From NCBI RefSeq assembly GCF_007990935.1, contig NZ_BJXJ01000037.1, positions 1-43,652 on the forward strand: a stretch of 43,652 bases of DNA, read 5' to 3'. The notes beneath the pieces are model-generated. The model made no database searches, had not been told where the DNA came from, and was given only the letters and a program-made list of their open reading frames with translations. The position numbers were made by a program, and so were the translations under genes. The stretch comes from Vibrio sagamiensis NBRC 104589. GTDB taxonomy: Bacteria > Pseudomonadota > Gammaproteobacteria > Enterobacterales > Vibrionaceae. The stretch's first letter is position 1, and every line of letters starts with the position of its first letter. This document shows positions 17,406-26,511 of this stretch, one piece after another.

Positions 17406-18590
17406 ATGAAATCATTTATCATTAAATTTTGGCGAACGTTGTCACGTCCGGCAGTCCATATCAGTCTTGGTGTGCTGACTATGGGCGGCTTTATCGCAGG
17501 CGTTATTTTCTGGGGGGGATTCAATACCGCACTGGAAGCAACCAATACTGAAGAATTTTGTATTAGCTGCCATACAATGCGAGACAATGTTTATGAAGAA
17601 CTACAAGACACGATTCATTGGAAAAACCGTTCCGGTGTACGTGCTACTTGTCCAGACTGCCACGTTCCTCACAACTGGACCGACAAAATTGCCCGTAAAA
17701 TGCAGGCTTCAAAAGAGGTCTTTGCACAAGTCTTCGGTAACTACGATGAACCAGGTTATTTTGAAGAGCGTCGTATTGAATTAGCGAAACATGAATGGGC
17801 TCGATTCTCTGCAAATGGTTCGCTGGAGTGTAAAAACTGCCACAATTATGACTCGATGAATTTTGAAAAAATGTCACCAACAGCTCGCATACAAATGAAG
17901 CAGGCGGCTGAAAAAGATCAGAGTTGTGTTGATTGCCATAAAGGTATTGCACACCATTTACCAGCAGGTATGGACAGCATTGGTGGTATCGTTGGCGATC
18001 TTGAAGGCATGACTTCAAATACGAATTATGATGTCGGTCAAGAGTTAGTGAGTGTACGTCATCTTCCAGTTTATTTTGATGATACAGGTAGCAAAGAGGC
18101 GGGCCTACTTAACCCAGCTTCTGTGGTTAAAGTGCTCGCTGATAAAGGTGATTATGCTGAAGTTGAAATTGATGGTTGGCGCAAAGCGAAAGGCTTTGGT
18201 CGAGTCATTCAAGAAGATTTTGGTAAAAACATTGCCGTTGCTTCTTTGTTAAAAGATGCATCGACTGATCCAAGCGTTATTAGTGTTGGTGAGAAAAAAG
18301 TGGATGAGCTAACAGGTCTTCCATGGGAAAAAGTATCGGCCAAGGTATGGATTAAGAAAGAGTCGATGCTGAATGACATTACGCCTATTTGGGAAAAGTC
18401 AAAAGAAGCTTATACCACCAACTGTTCAGTGTGTCATACACAGCCAGCAGAGGCGCATTTTGATGCCAACACATGGCCGGGTATGTTCGATGGTATGTTA
18501 GCGTTTGTGAACTTAGATACAGACAGTGAAGCTCTGATCTTGAAGTACCTACAGAAGCATTCTTCAGATTACGCTGAAGGTCACCACTAA
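17406..18590 (+). CDS. torC: Pentahaem c-type cytochrome TorC
   Basis: TorC is a membrane-anchored cytochrome that takes electrons from menaquinol and passes them to TorA in the periplasm. Its 394 residues contain an N-terminal membrane anchor (about residues 15-37) and five CxxCH haem sites: CISCH, CPDCH, CKNCH and CVDCH in the NapC/NirT-like domain, and CSVCH in the C-terminal TorC domain that contacts TorA. All five are intact. It lies between torE and torA (25 bp to torA) and should be co-transcribed. Haem attachment needs the Ccm system, which is not in this window. Confidence 0.94.
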   Translation: MKSFIIKFWRTLSRPAVHISLGVLTMGGFIAGVIFWGGFNTALEATNTEEFCISCHTMRDNVYEELQDTIHWKNRSGVRATCPDCHVPHNWTDKIARKMQASKEVFAQVFGNYDEPGYFEERRIELAKHEWARFSANGSLECKNCHNYDSMNFEKMSPTARIQMKQAAEKDQSCVDCHKGIAHHLPAGMDSIGGIVGDLEGMTSNTNYDVGQELVSVRHLPVYFDDTGSKEAGLLNPASVVKVLADKGDYAEVEIDGWRKAKGFGRVIQEDFGKNIAVASLLKDASTDPSVISVGEKKVDELTGLPWEKVSAKVWIKKESMLNDITPIWEKSKEAYTTNCSVCHTQPAEAHFDANTWPGMFDGMLAFVNLDTDSEALILKYLQKHSSDYAEGHH

Positions 18591-18615
18591 TAATCGTCGA
18601 ATTGGAGTAAATTAA

Positions 18616-21078
18616 ATGGCTATTACACGAAGAAGCTTTCTTAAAGGGGTAGCAACGACAAGTGCAGCGTCGGTTATTGGTCCAAGTTTATTGGCTTCGG
18701 CTTCGGCACAGGCTGCTGAAACGACGGGTACCTGGAAAGTAACAGGCTCGCACTGGGGAGCATTTCGCGCTCACATTTATGCGGGGAAAGTTCAAGAAAT
18801 TAAACCGTTAGAGCTTGATAAAAACCCAACGGAAATGCTTAAGGGTATTAAAGGTATTATTTACAGCCCATCCCGTGTCCGTTACCCAATGGTGCGTTTA
18901 GATTGGTTGAAAAAGAATAAGTACAGTGCAGATACTCGAGGTAACAATCGTTTCATTCGTGTTACTTGGGATGAAGCACTTGATTTATTTTATCGCGAAC
19001 TTGAACGTATCCAAAAAGACTACGGTCCATGGGCATTACATGCGGGTCAAACGGGCTGGAACCAGACTGGTTCGTTTAACAATTGTACTGCTCATATGCA
19101 ACGTGCTGTTGGTATGCATGGTAATTTCATTACTAAAGTCGGTGACTATTCGACCGGTGCAGGGCAAACCATTTTGCCTTATGTTCTAGGTTCTACAGAA
19201 GTATATGCGCAAGGGACCTCATGGTCTGAGATCTTAGAGCATGCCGATAATATTATTATCTGGGCCAATGATCCGGTAAAAAACCTTCAAGTCGGTTGGA
19301 ACTGTGAAACCCATCAGTCGTATGCTTACTTAGAGCAATTGAAGCAAAAAATTGAAAAGGGTGAGATTAATGCTATCTCAGTTGACCCAGTAAAAAATAA
19401 GACGCAGAACTACTTAAACAGCAAACATCTGTACATTAATCCAATGACAGATGTGACGTTTATACTTGCGATAGCGCACGTGTTGTACAATGAAAAATTG
19501 TACGACAAAAAGTTCATTGAGACCTACTGCTTAGGATTTGATGAATTTATTGATTACGTTCAGGGTAAGAGCAAAGATAAAGTAGCGAAAACGCCAGAAT
19601 GGGCAGCGCCAATATGTGGCATTAAAGCTGACCAAATCCGCGATTTTGCTCGCTCATTAGTGAAAGGCCGAACTCAAATCCTTATGGGGTGGTGTGTTCA
19701 GCGTCAAGAGCATGGTGAACAGCCTTATTGGGCAGCCGCCGTTCTTGCAGCGATGATTGGTCAAATTGGCTTGCCAGGTGGTGGTATTTCTTATGGTCAT
19801 CACTATTCAAGTATCGGTGTGCCATCGACGGGTTTCGCAGGCCCCGGTGGATTCCCTCGTAACCTTGACCAAGGCATGAAGCCTAAATGGGATAACAATA
19901 ACTTTAATGGTTATAGCCGAACGATTCCTGTTGCTCGTTGGATTGATTGCTTGATGGAACCTGGCAAAGAGATTAACTATAACGGTGGTAAGGTGAAATT
20001 ACCTGATTTCAAAATGATGGTTATTTCAGGCTGTAACCCATGGAGCCATCACCAAGACCGTAACCGCATGAAGCAGGCATTCCGTAAGCTTCAGACAGTG
20101 GTAACCGTTGAGTTTGCTTGGACTGCAACATGTCGTTTTTCTGATATCGTGTTACCGGCTTGTACTCAGTGGGAGCGAAATGATATTGACGTGTACGGCT
20201 CTTATTCAAACCGTGGGTTATTGGCAATGCATCGTTTGGTTGATCCGTTGTTCCAGTCAAAACCAGATTTCCAAATCATGAGTGAGTTGACTCAGCGTTT
20301 TGGACGTCGTGATGAATATACTCGTGGTATGAGTGAAATGGAATGGATTCAATCTCTTTACAACGATTGTAAAAAGGCCAACGAAGATAAGTTCGAGATG
20401 CCAGAGTTTAATGAGTTTTGGAAACAAAGCGTACTTGACTTTGGTGAGGGTAAGCCTTGGGTACGTCATGCAGATTTTCGTGAGGATCCAGAAATTAATC
20501 CACTGGGGACACCATCAGGCTTTATTGAAATTACATCACGTAAAATAGGCCGCTATGGCTATGAACATTGCCAAGAGTTTCCAATGTGGTTTGAAAAAAC
20601 AGAACGCTCTCATGGTGGACCAGGTTCTGATAAATACCCGTTCTGGTTACAATCATGTCACCCTGATAAGCGTCTGCACTCTCAAATGTGTGAATCAGAA
20701 GATTTCCGTGCAACTTATGCGGTTCAGGGACGAGAGCCAGTTTACATGAACCCTATTGATGCGAAAGAAAAAGGTATCAAAGATGGTGACTTGGTAAGAG
20801 TTTACAATAACCGTGGCCAGCTGCTTGCGGGTGCTGTTTTGTCAGATAACTACCCACGTGGCATTATTCGTATTCAAGAAGGGGCTTGGTATGGGCCGCT
20901 GAATGCAGAGATCGGTTCGATTGATACTTATGGCGATCCAAACACATTGACTTTGGACGTAGGAACATCTGAATTAGCGCAAGCGACATCAGCCAACACC
21001 TGTATTGTTAACTTCGAGAAGTATAAAGGTGATGTTCCACCTGTTACTTCATTTGGTGGTCCAATCGAAGTCGCTTAA
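18616..21078 (+). CDS. torA: Trimethylamine-N-oxide reductase TorA
   Basis: TorA is the periplasmic molybdenum enzyme that reduces TMAO to trimethylamine. The 820-residue protein begins with a twin-arginine signal, TRRSFLKG, then a hydrophobic segment ending SASAQAAE, so it is exported folded with its bis-MGD cofactor. The likely Mo-ligand serine is in GDYSTGAGQT. Other DMSO-reductase-family blocks are WSEILEHADNIIIWANDPVK and VISGCNPWSHHQDRNRM. It is the last gene of torECA and is followed by a strong terminator. The specific chaperone TorD is not encoded after it, unlike torCAD of E. coli. Confidence 0.95.
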   Translation: MAITRRSFLKGVATTSAASVIGPSLLASASAQAAETTGTWKVTGSHWGAFRAHIYAGKVQEIKPLELDKNPTEMLKGIKGIIYSPSRVRYPMVRLDWLKKNKYSADTRGNNRFIRVTWDEALDLFYRELERIQKDYGPWALHAGQTGWNQTGSFNNCTAHMQRAVGMHGNFITKVGDYSTGAGQTILPYVLGSTEVYAQGTSWSEILEHADNIIIWANDPVKNLQVGWNCETHQSYAYLEQLKQKIEKGEINAISVDPVKNKTQNYLNSKHLYINPMTDVTFILAIAHVLYNEKLYDKKFIETYCLGFDEFIDYVQGKSKDKVAKTPEWAAPICGIKADQIRDFARSLVKGRTQILMGWCVQRQEHGEQPYWAAAVLAAMIGQIGLPGGGISYGHHYSSIGVPSTGFAGPGGFPRNLDQGMKPKWDNNNFNGYSRTIPVARWIDCLMEPGKEINYNGGKVKLPDFKMMVISGCNPWSHHQDRNRMKQAFRKLQTVVTVEFAWTATCRFSDIVLPACTQWERNDIDVYGSYSNRGLLAMHRLVDPLFQSKPDFQIMSELTQRFGRRDEYTRGMSEMEWIQSLYNDCKKANEDKFEMPEFNEFWKQSVLDFGEGKPWVRHADFREDPEINPLGTPSGFIEITSRKIGRYGYEHCQEFPMWFEKTERSHGGPGSDKYPFWLQSCHPDKRLHSQMCESEDFRATYAVQGREPVYMNPIDAKEKGIKDGDLVRVYNNRGQLLAGAVLSDNYPRGIIRIQEGAWYGPLNAEIGSIDTYGDPNTLTLDVGTSELAQATSANTCIVNFEKYKGDVPPVTSFGGPIEVA

Positions 21079-21471
21079 TTTCCTTATCTAACATTACTTC
21101 CTTCTTTTAACCTTAAAAAAATACCAGCCTTTTAGGCTGGTATTTTTTTGCCAAAAAGCTGGATGATTTGTTATCGGGCGATTAGCAAGCCACAGTAGAG
21201 CCGATGTAAAACGGGCTGCTCTGGTTGTTGACAGTGATGCAGATTTAGAAAACTGCAAAATAGGTTACAAGGAAACAGTATTAGAAAGGTTCAAGATTTG
21301 CAGCCTGTATTTGATCAAGTTTACTTGGATATAGAGCTACTTTTCTGCGTGTCAATTTGTATTAAATCAGGTAAAGTATCGACCTTTGTGAGCAAACTCG
21401 CTTCATAAGGGGGATTTTTCTACATTTCCCATTATAAAGAAGCCATCAAATTGACTTGAATAGGAAAAAAA
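21079..21471. other. Intergenic region torA-ppaC
   Basis: After the torA terminator about 320 bp remain. I see no gene, repeat or RNA here; it presumably includes the ppaC promoter, which I could not place. Confidence 0.5.
21119..21149 (+). terminator. Terminator of the tor operon
   Basis: AAATACCAGCCT and AGGCTGGTATTT form a perfect 12-bp stem with a TTT loop and a following T run. It is a textbook intrinsic terminator 40 bp after torA. Confidence 0.92.
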
Positions 21472-22377
21472 ATGATTCTAGTTGTAGGTCATAAGAACCC
21501 AGATAGTGATAGTATTTGTAGCGCACTTGTTGCAACAGAACTTCTAAAATCTCGTGGCGTGGAAGCAATGCCGATTCGTCAGGGTGAAATTAACCGTGAG
21601 ACTCAGCACATCCTAGAGGTAGCGGGCGCAGAAGTTCCTGAACTTCGTACTTCAGTCGCTGGTGAAACGGTTTGGCTAGTAGATTACTCAGATCTAGCAC
21701 AAGCACCAGATGACATCGCAGAAGCTGAAATTGCGGGTATTGTTGATCACCACCGTTTAGGTGATGTGATGACGGTGAACCCAATGGAAGCATGGATCTG
21801 GCCAGTTGGTTGTACTAACACGGTACTATTCAACATGTTCAAAATTGAAGGTCATGAGATCAAACCTCAAATTGCTAAGCTCATGATGTCAGCTATCCTT
21901 TCTGACACAGTAGGTTTCGCTTCTCCAACTTGTACTCAAAAAGATAAAGATGCTGTTGCTGAGCTAGCGGCTATCGCAGATGTGCAAGACGTTGACGCAT
22001 TTACGAAAGACCTTCTAATTGCTAAGACAAACATCGAGGGCCTATCAGCATCTGAGCTTGTTGAGAAAGATCTAAAAGGTTACCCATTCAACGGTCGTGA
22101 CGTAGTCGTAGGTCAGGTTGAACTGGCAACTTTAGAGCAAGTTGACGGCATGATTGAAGCACTAGAAGCGGATCTAGAAACGCGTTGTGCAAATGACAAT
22201 CTAGCATTTGCTGCTGTGATGCTAACAGACATCACTACTGCTCAGACTCGTCTTCTATACAAGGGTGAATGGGCTGAAAAACTGGTTAAGCATGAGCAAG
22301 ATGGCATGCTAATGATGGAAAATACATTGAGTCGTAAGAAGCAAGGCTGGCCTTGGCTTCAAACTGAGCTTGTGTAA
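21472..22377 (+). CDS. ppaC: Manganese-dependent inorganic pyrophosphatase (family II)
   Basis: PpaC hydrolyses pyrophosphate to phosphate in the cytoplasm. The 301-residue DHH-family protein has all the family II motifs: VVGHKNPDSDSICSA near the N terminus, LVDYSD, the DHH motif VDHHRLGDV (about residues 89-97), an ILSDTVGF block and the C-terminal phosphate-binding SRKKQGWP. Its codon usage looks like that of a highly expressed gene. It is flanked by terminators, so it is probably monocistronic. Confidence 0.95.
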   Translation: MILVVGHKNPDSDSICSALVATELLKSRGVEAMPIRQGEINRETQHILEVAGAEVPELRTSVAGETVWLVDYSDLAQAPDDIAEAEIAGIVDHHRLGDVMTVNPMEAWIWPVGCTNTVLFNMFKIEGHEIKPQIAKLMMSAILSDTVGFASPTCTQKDKDAVAELAAIADVQDVDAFTKDLLIAKTNIEGLSASELVEKDLKGYPFNGRDVVVGQVELATLEQVDGMIEALEADLETRCANDNLAFAAVMLTDITTAQTRLLYKGEWAEKLVKHEQDGMLMMENTLSRKKQGWPWLQTELV

Positions 22378-22403
22378 TTTACCCATTACCAACGTATACT
22401 ATA

Positions 22404-22429
22404 AATGCCCGCCGCTCGGTGGGCATTTT
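22404..22429 (+). terminator. Terminator of ppaC
   Basis: AATGCCC-G-CC, a GCTC loop, then GG-T-GGGCATT, followed by TTG. It is a stable stem with one G-T wobble, 27 bp past the ppaC stop, and runs close to the ribosome binding site of the next gene. Confidence 0.8.
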
Positions 22430-22451
22430 GCTATTAAGACAGGAGCCTAAG

Positions 22452-22841
22452 ATGTCTGAAGTATTAACCAAAGAGCAAATCGAAACAATCAACCGTTACG
22501 ATGAAGAAAAACGCTTGAAATACAGCATTAAAGAAATGGTCGCAAACCGTAAAATCTGGATTCTGAAAGATGAGTACGGTTGTGTGATGCTCAACACTGA
22601 AGATGATGATTGTGTTCCCGTATGGCCAAATGAAGCCTTTGCTCAAGATTGGGCGACAGGAGATTGGGAACACTGTGAACCTGAAGCTATTTCACTGAAT
22701 AAGTGGCACAGTCGCTGGACATCAGGCCTCGAAGATGATGAATTATCCGTGGTTGTATTTCCAAATCAAAATGAAGAAGGGGTAGTTCTATTCCCCGATG
22801 AATTTGATTTCGAACTTCGTAAACAAGCCAGTCGTCAATAA
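22452..22841 (+). CDS. DUF2750 family protein
   Basis: This is a 129-residue, acidic, soluble protein I recognise as DUF2750. Typical blocks are YSIKEMVANRKIWILKDEYG, VPVWPNEAFAQDWATGDWE and a C-terminal LSVVVFPNQNEEGVVLFPDE. The frame opens at 22419, but the ATG at 22452 is preceded by AGGAG seven bases upstream, so I use that. The role is unknown; such proteins are often solitary housekeeping-region genes. It converges on sapF and shares a bidirectional terminator with it. Confidence 0.78.
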   Translation: MSEVLTKEQIETINRYDEEKRLKYSIKEMVANRKIWILKDEYGCVMLNTEDDDCVPVWPNEAFAQDWATGDWEHCEPEAISLNKWHSRWTSGLEDDELSVVVFPNQNEEGVVLFPDEFDFELRKQASRQ

Positions 22842-22868
22842 CCTTTGCTAGTAGCTGTGAACAAAAAG

Positions 22869-22903
22869 CAGAGCGTATAGTCCTATTACAAGCTCTGTTT
22901 TTT
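22869..22903. terminator. Bidirectional terminator between the DUF2750 gene and sapF
   Basis: CAGAGC and GCTCTG pair around an 18-nt loop, with a run of T on the plus side and an AAAAAG (T run on the minus strand) on the other. The loop overlaps the sapF stop codon at 22886-22888. Confidence 0.65.
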
Positions 22904-23683
22904 ATTTGGACTATTTTTGTAAAAATGACTTTCAACCAGTCTTTGAGTTATAGAGTTCTGTGGATTCGTCAGCACTTGATAGGTTTCGCCGGACTCTACC
23001 ACTTCACCTTCATGCATTACCATTACTTTATCCGTGATGTGTTTGATGATACCAATGTGTTGAGATACATAGACAAATGATACGCCCATCTCTTCTTGTA
23101 ACTCTAAAAAGAGATTAATGATCTGTGAACGCATTGACATGTCCAAACCATTGAGTGCCTCATCAGCTATAATAATAGAGGGTTGCAGGATTAATGCTCG
23201 AGCAAGGCAGATGCGCTGCTTTTGGCCTGCAGCCAGCATTTGAGGATAGAAATAAGCATGCTCAGGTAATAAACCTACACGTAAAAGAGTGTCTTTCACC
23301 CGTTTCATTCTTGCATCTGGTGGCATATTAGTATTTCTTTTAAGTGGGCCTTCCAGAATACGTCCAATTTGAATGCGTGGATTTAACGAGGTGTTAGGGT
23401 CTTGAAAAATCATACGGATCAGTTTGCATCGAGTGGAGTAATCCTTGTGCTCCAGGCGTTCACCATTAACACGTATTTCTCCTGATGTAGGCTTAATAAC
23501 ACCAGCAAGCATTCGAGCTAACGTAGATTTTCCTGAACAGTTTTGTCCAATAAAACCAACAGTCTGCCCTGACTCTAGCGAAAAACTCACAGGCTTAACA
23601 GCTTCATAAATATTGCGCTTGAATAGCCCTGAACGAGTGACAAATTGTTTCGATAAATTATCGACCTCTAATAAGGCACTCAT
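22886..23683 (-). CDS. sapF: Peptide ABC importer ATP-binding subunit SapF
   Basis: SapF is one of two ATPases energising the SapABCDF peptide importer at the inner membrane. The 265 residues contain Walker A GQNCSGKST, signature LAAGQKQR, and Walker B IIIADEALNGLDMS, the last two being the forms typical of SapF. In Walker A the fourth residue is Cys where relatives have Gly; the GxxxxGKST pattern still holds. The ATG overlaps the end of sapD by 4 bp, so translation is coupled. It is the last gene of the operon. Confidence 0.92.
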   Translation of the reverse strand: MSALLEVDNLSKQFVTRSGLFKRNIYEAVKPVSFSLESGQTVGFIGQNCSGKSTLARMLAGVIKPTSGEIRVNGERLEHKDYSTRCKLIRMIFQDPNTSLNPRIQIGRILEGPLKRNTNMPPDARMKRVKDTLLRVGLLPEHAYFYPQMLAAGQKQRICLARALILQPSIIIADEALNGLDMSMRSQIINLFLELQEEMGVSFVYVSQHIGIIKHITDKVMVMHEGEVVESGETYQVLTNPQNSITQRLVESHFYKNSPNKKQSL

Positions 23684-24675
23684 AATTTTTTCTCCGTATT
23701 GAGTGGAAAGTGACAGCTAAATTTATGATTTTTGATTTGCCGAGTCGGTGGGATTTCCACACATTGACGTTGTGCATGTGGGCAACGGGGGCCCAGTCTA
23801 CAACCAATAGGTAAGTTTTTTAAAGGTGGAATTGAACCAGCGAGAGATTGAAGTTTTTGCTTATGCGGGATCCACTGACTAAAGTCAGGCATCGCTTTTA
23901 ATAGAGCTTCCGTGTAAGGGTGCTTAGGCTCATTAATTAACTTTTGGGTATCAGCAGATTCCACCGATTGACCACAGTACATAACAGTGATGCGGTTTGC
24001 CCATTGAGTTATAGTAGTTAAGTCATGACCAATGAGTAATATGGTTGTATTGTTGACTTGGTTCATTCGGCTAAGTAAGCGAAGTATTTGTGACTGGGTA
24101 ATTGCATCAAGATCGTTGGTTGGTTCATCAGCAATCAGTAGTTTAGGCTTAGTTGCAATGGCCATCGCGATCATCACTTTTTGACATTCACCATCGGTTA
24201 GCTCGTAAGGGTAGCTATTCATGATACGTTTGTGATCTTTGATCCCTGCCTTATGCAGTAAAGCCGTTGCTTGCTTTTTACGCCATTTAAAACGTTGCCA
24301 CCACTTACCTTCAAATGAGCGAGAAGGGATTGATTCAATTAACTGCTTGCCTACAAGATCGGAAGGGTCAAGGCAGGTTGACGGTTCCTGAAAGATCAGT
24401 GCAATATCGCGAGAGATCACCCGTCGGCGTTCTTGGGTTGTTAATTGTAATAAATCAATATTTCCAAATCTCAACCTATCCGCAGTGACTTTCCAGTTAT
24501 CTTTGCATACCCCAAGAATGGCTTTTGCGACCAAACTTTTTCCTGAGCCAGATTCGCCGACAAGACCACGAATTTCACCTTCATTGAGAGTAAGACTCAT
24601 ACGGTCGACAGCTTTAACCAAACCTTGAGGGGTCTCTATTTCAATTGTAAGATTTCGAATATCTAATAATGGCAT
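23680..24675 (-). CDS. sapD: Peptide ABC importer ATP-binding subunit SapD
   Basis: SapD is the second ATPase of the Sap importer; in enteric bacteria it also supports Trk potassium uptake. The 331-residue protein has Walker A GESGSGKS, a divergent signature LTDGECQKVMIA, and Walker B LLIADEPTNDLD. The C-terminal oligopeptide-transporter region is seen as PIGCRLGPRCPHAQRQC. It overlaps sapC by 1 bp and sapF by 4 bp. Confidence 0.93.
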   Translation of the reverse strand: MPLLDIRNLTIEIETPQGLVKAVDRMSLTLNEGEIRGLVGESGSGKSLVAKAILGVCKDNWKVTADRLRFGNIDLLQLTTQERRRVISRDIALIFQEPSTCLDPSDLVGKQLIESIPSRSFEGKWWQRFKWRKKQATALLHKAGIKDHKRIMNSYPYELTDGECQKVMIAMAIATKPKLLIADEPTNDLDAITQSQILRLLSRMNQVNNTTILLIGHDLTTITQWANRITVMYCGQSVESADTQKLINEPKHPYTEALLKAMPDFSQWIPHKQKLQSLAGSIPPLKNLPIGCRLGPRCPHAQRQCVEIPPTRQIKNHKFSCHFPLNTEKKL

Positions 24676-25562
24676 TATTCGATCCCCGCATTGAGCGCTT
24701 GACGTATACCATCACCCACTAAGTTGATCACAATTACGGTAAACATAATAGTTAGGCCGGGTAATGTTACGGTCCAAGGGGCAATATAGATCAGTTCTAC
24801 TGAGTCACCAAGCATAGCTCCCCATTCTGTGCTTGGAGCTTGTGCTCCTAAGCCTAAGAAGCCAAGTGCGGTAATATCTAAAATGGCAAGTGATAAGGCA
24901 AATGTACTTTCGGCTGCGATAACGGTGAGAACGTTGGGTAAAATCGAGTTCCAAAGTAAATAAAAGTCATTAGCACCATCAAGTCGAGCGGCCATAATGT
25001 AGTCCTTTTCTAACTCACTATGTACAGCAGTATAAATAGAGCGAATAAATCGTGGAATGAGTGCTAAGCCAATAGCTAAAAGGATATTAAACTCACCAAA
25101 ACCAAGAAAAGCGACAAAAATGATTGCCAGAAGTAATGAAGGAATAGACATCACGGTGTCAAGTAAGTGATTCAATATGCTTGATAGTAATCCCTTGGTC
25201 ATTCCGGCTAGTATGCCAATCATGCAACCAATGAAAGCTGCAAGTGTGGTGATAATAACTGCGGCCCCAAATGTCAATTGAGAGCCCATTATTAAGCGAG
25301 ACAGAATATCACGGCCAAGGTCATCAGTACCTAGAAAATAGTCCACATTACCGGTAGTTGCCCAAGAGGGCGGTAACAAAAGTTGTCCTGATTGAGCTTG
25401 TGGATTATATGGAGCAATCCATGGGGCAAAAAGAGTGATAATAACAATTAAGATCAAGCACCATAGTGCAAACATTGCCATACTGTTCGCTCTATAACTA
25501 CGCCAGAAACGCTCAAACTGGGTAGGAATATACTCTTCCTGATAGACATTATTTGTTAACAT
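24675..25562 (-). CDS. sapC: Peptide ABC importer permease SapC
   Basis: SapC is an inner-membrane permease of 295 residues. The N-terminal OppC-type segment contains WRSYRANSMAMFALWCLILI, then the GTDDLGRDILSRLIMGSQ block typical of DppC/SapC proteins. The EAA-loop region is YIMAARLDGANDFYLLWNSI. Several hydrophobic spans follow. It overlaps the end of sapB by 14 bp, so the five sap genes form one tightly coupled operon. Confidence 0.93.
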   Translation of the reverse strand: MLTNNVYQEEYIPTQFERFWRSYRANSMAMFALWCLILIVIITLFAPWIAPYNPQAQSGQLLLPPSWATTGNVDYFLGTDDLGRDILSRLIMGSQLTFGAAVIITTLAAFIGCMIGILAGMTKGLLSSILNHLLDTVMSIPSLLLAIIFVAFLGFGEFNILLAIGLALIPRFIRSIYTAVHSELEKDYIMAARLDGANDFYLLWNSILPNVLTVIAAESTFALSLAILDITALGFLGLGAQAPSTEWGAMLGDSVELIYIAPWTVTLPGLTIMFTVIVINLVGDGIRQALNAGIE

Positions 25563-26511
25563 ACCATTCCTTCCTCACGAGAGGGTTAATTATGGCTCCG
25601 ATCAATTCTGAAAGAATATTGGCACTGAGTACTAACGTGGCGAGGACCATAACACCAGCTTGAATAGAGACATAATCTTGATTAGCTAATGCGTCAAGTA
25701 GCCAACGCCCAATTCCAGGCCAGTTGAAGATAGATTCGGTAATAATTGCCAATGTAATCATACTAGAGAGCTGAACCCCAACTTTGGGCACGATAGGCGT
25801 AAGAGCATTACGCATTACATGTTGTGTAATAATTTCTCGGTTGGTTAAACCTTTTATTTTAGCTGCTCTAATGTAGTTTTGTCCCATTACTTCTGCCACA
25901 GAGGAACGCATCAAAACAATAACTTGCGTTGTTGGGGCAAGAGCAAGAACCAAACACGGTAGGACAAGATGTTCAATAACACTTTGTAATGCCTGAGCTC
26001 GATATGGGCCTTGTTGAATAAACGCATCGACAATGGTAAAGCCTGTGACATAATTAATTTCGTACAACAAGTCATAGCGGCCGGATATAGGAAAAACATG
26101 ATATTGTAATGAAAACATCATGATAAGCATTAAAGCAACCCAAAAAATTGGTGCTGAATAACCTGACATTGCAATAAATGAAATGCCCGTATCGAGCCAC
26201 TTCCCTTGCTTCATACCTGCAATGGTCCCTAAAGGAATACCAATCAGTAAAGAAACTAAAAAGGCTAAAAAGCATAATTCTAAAGTAGCAGGAAAGACAA
26301 CCTTTAGTTCATCAAAAATTGGGGTACCATTCTTGCTAATACCGAAATTGAGATGGGACAACTGTATTATATACGTTTGCCAGCCTGACCAATAATCTAC
26401 AGTAGACCATGTTGAGTCGGTGTCTAACCGTAGTAGAGAAAATCCAACAAAAGTTAATATTGTTAGGGTAATAACAAATAAATTAAGCCTTCTTAAAGTA
26501 TAGCCTAACAT
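25549..26511 (-). CDS. sapB: Peptide ABC importer permease SapB
   Basis: SapB is the OppB-type permease partner of SapC, 320 residues, with an N-terminal span after MLGYTLRRLN and further spans, including LLIGIPLGTIAGMKQGKWLD. The EAA-like loop reads YIRAAKIKGLTNREIITQHV. Its start overlaps the sapA stop by one base. Confidence 0.93.
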   Translation of the reverse strand: MLGYTLRRLNLFVITLTILTFVGFSLLRLDTDSTWSTVDYWSGWQTYIIQLSHLNFGISKNGTPIFDELKVVFPATLELCFLAFLVSLLIGIPLGTIAGMKQGKWLDTGISFIAMSGYSAPIFWVALMLIMMFSLQYHVFPISGRYDLLYEINYVTGFTIVDAFIQQGPYRAQALQSVIEHLVLPCLVLALAPTTQVIVLMRSSVAEVMGQNYIRAAKIKGLTNREIITQHVMRNALTPIVPKVGVQLSSMITLAIITESIFNWPGIGRWLLDALANQDYVSIQAGVMVLATLVLSANILSELIGAIINPLVRKEWYVNK

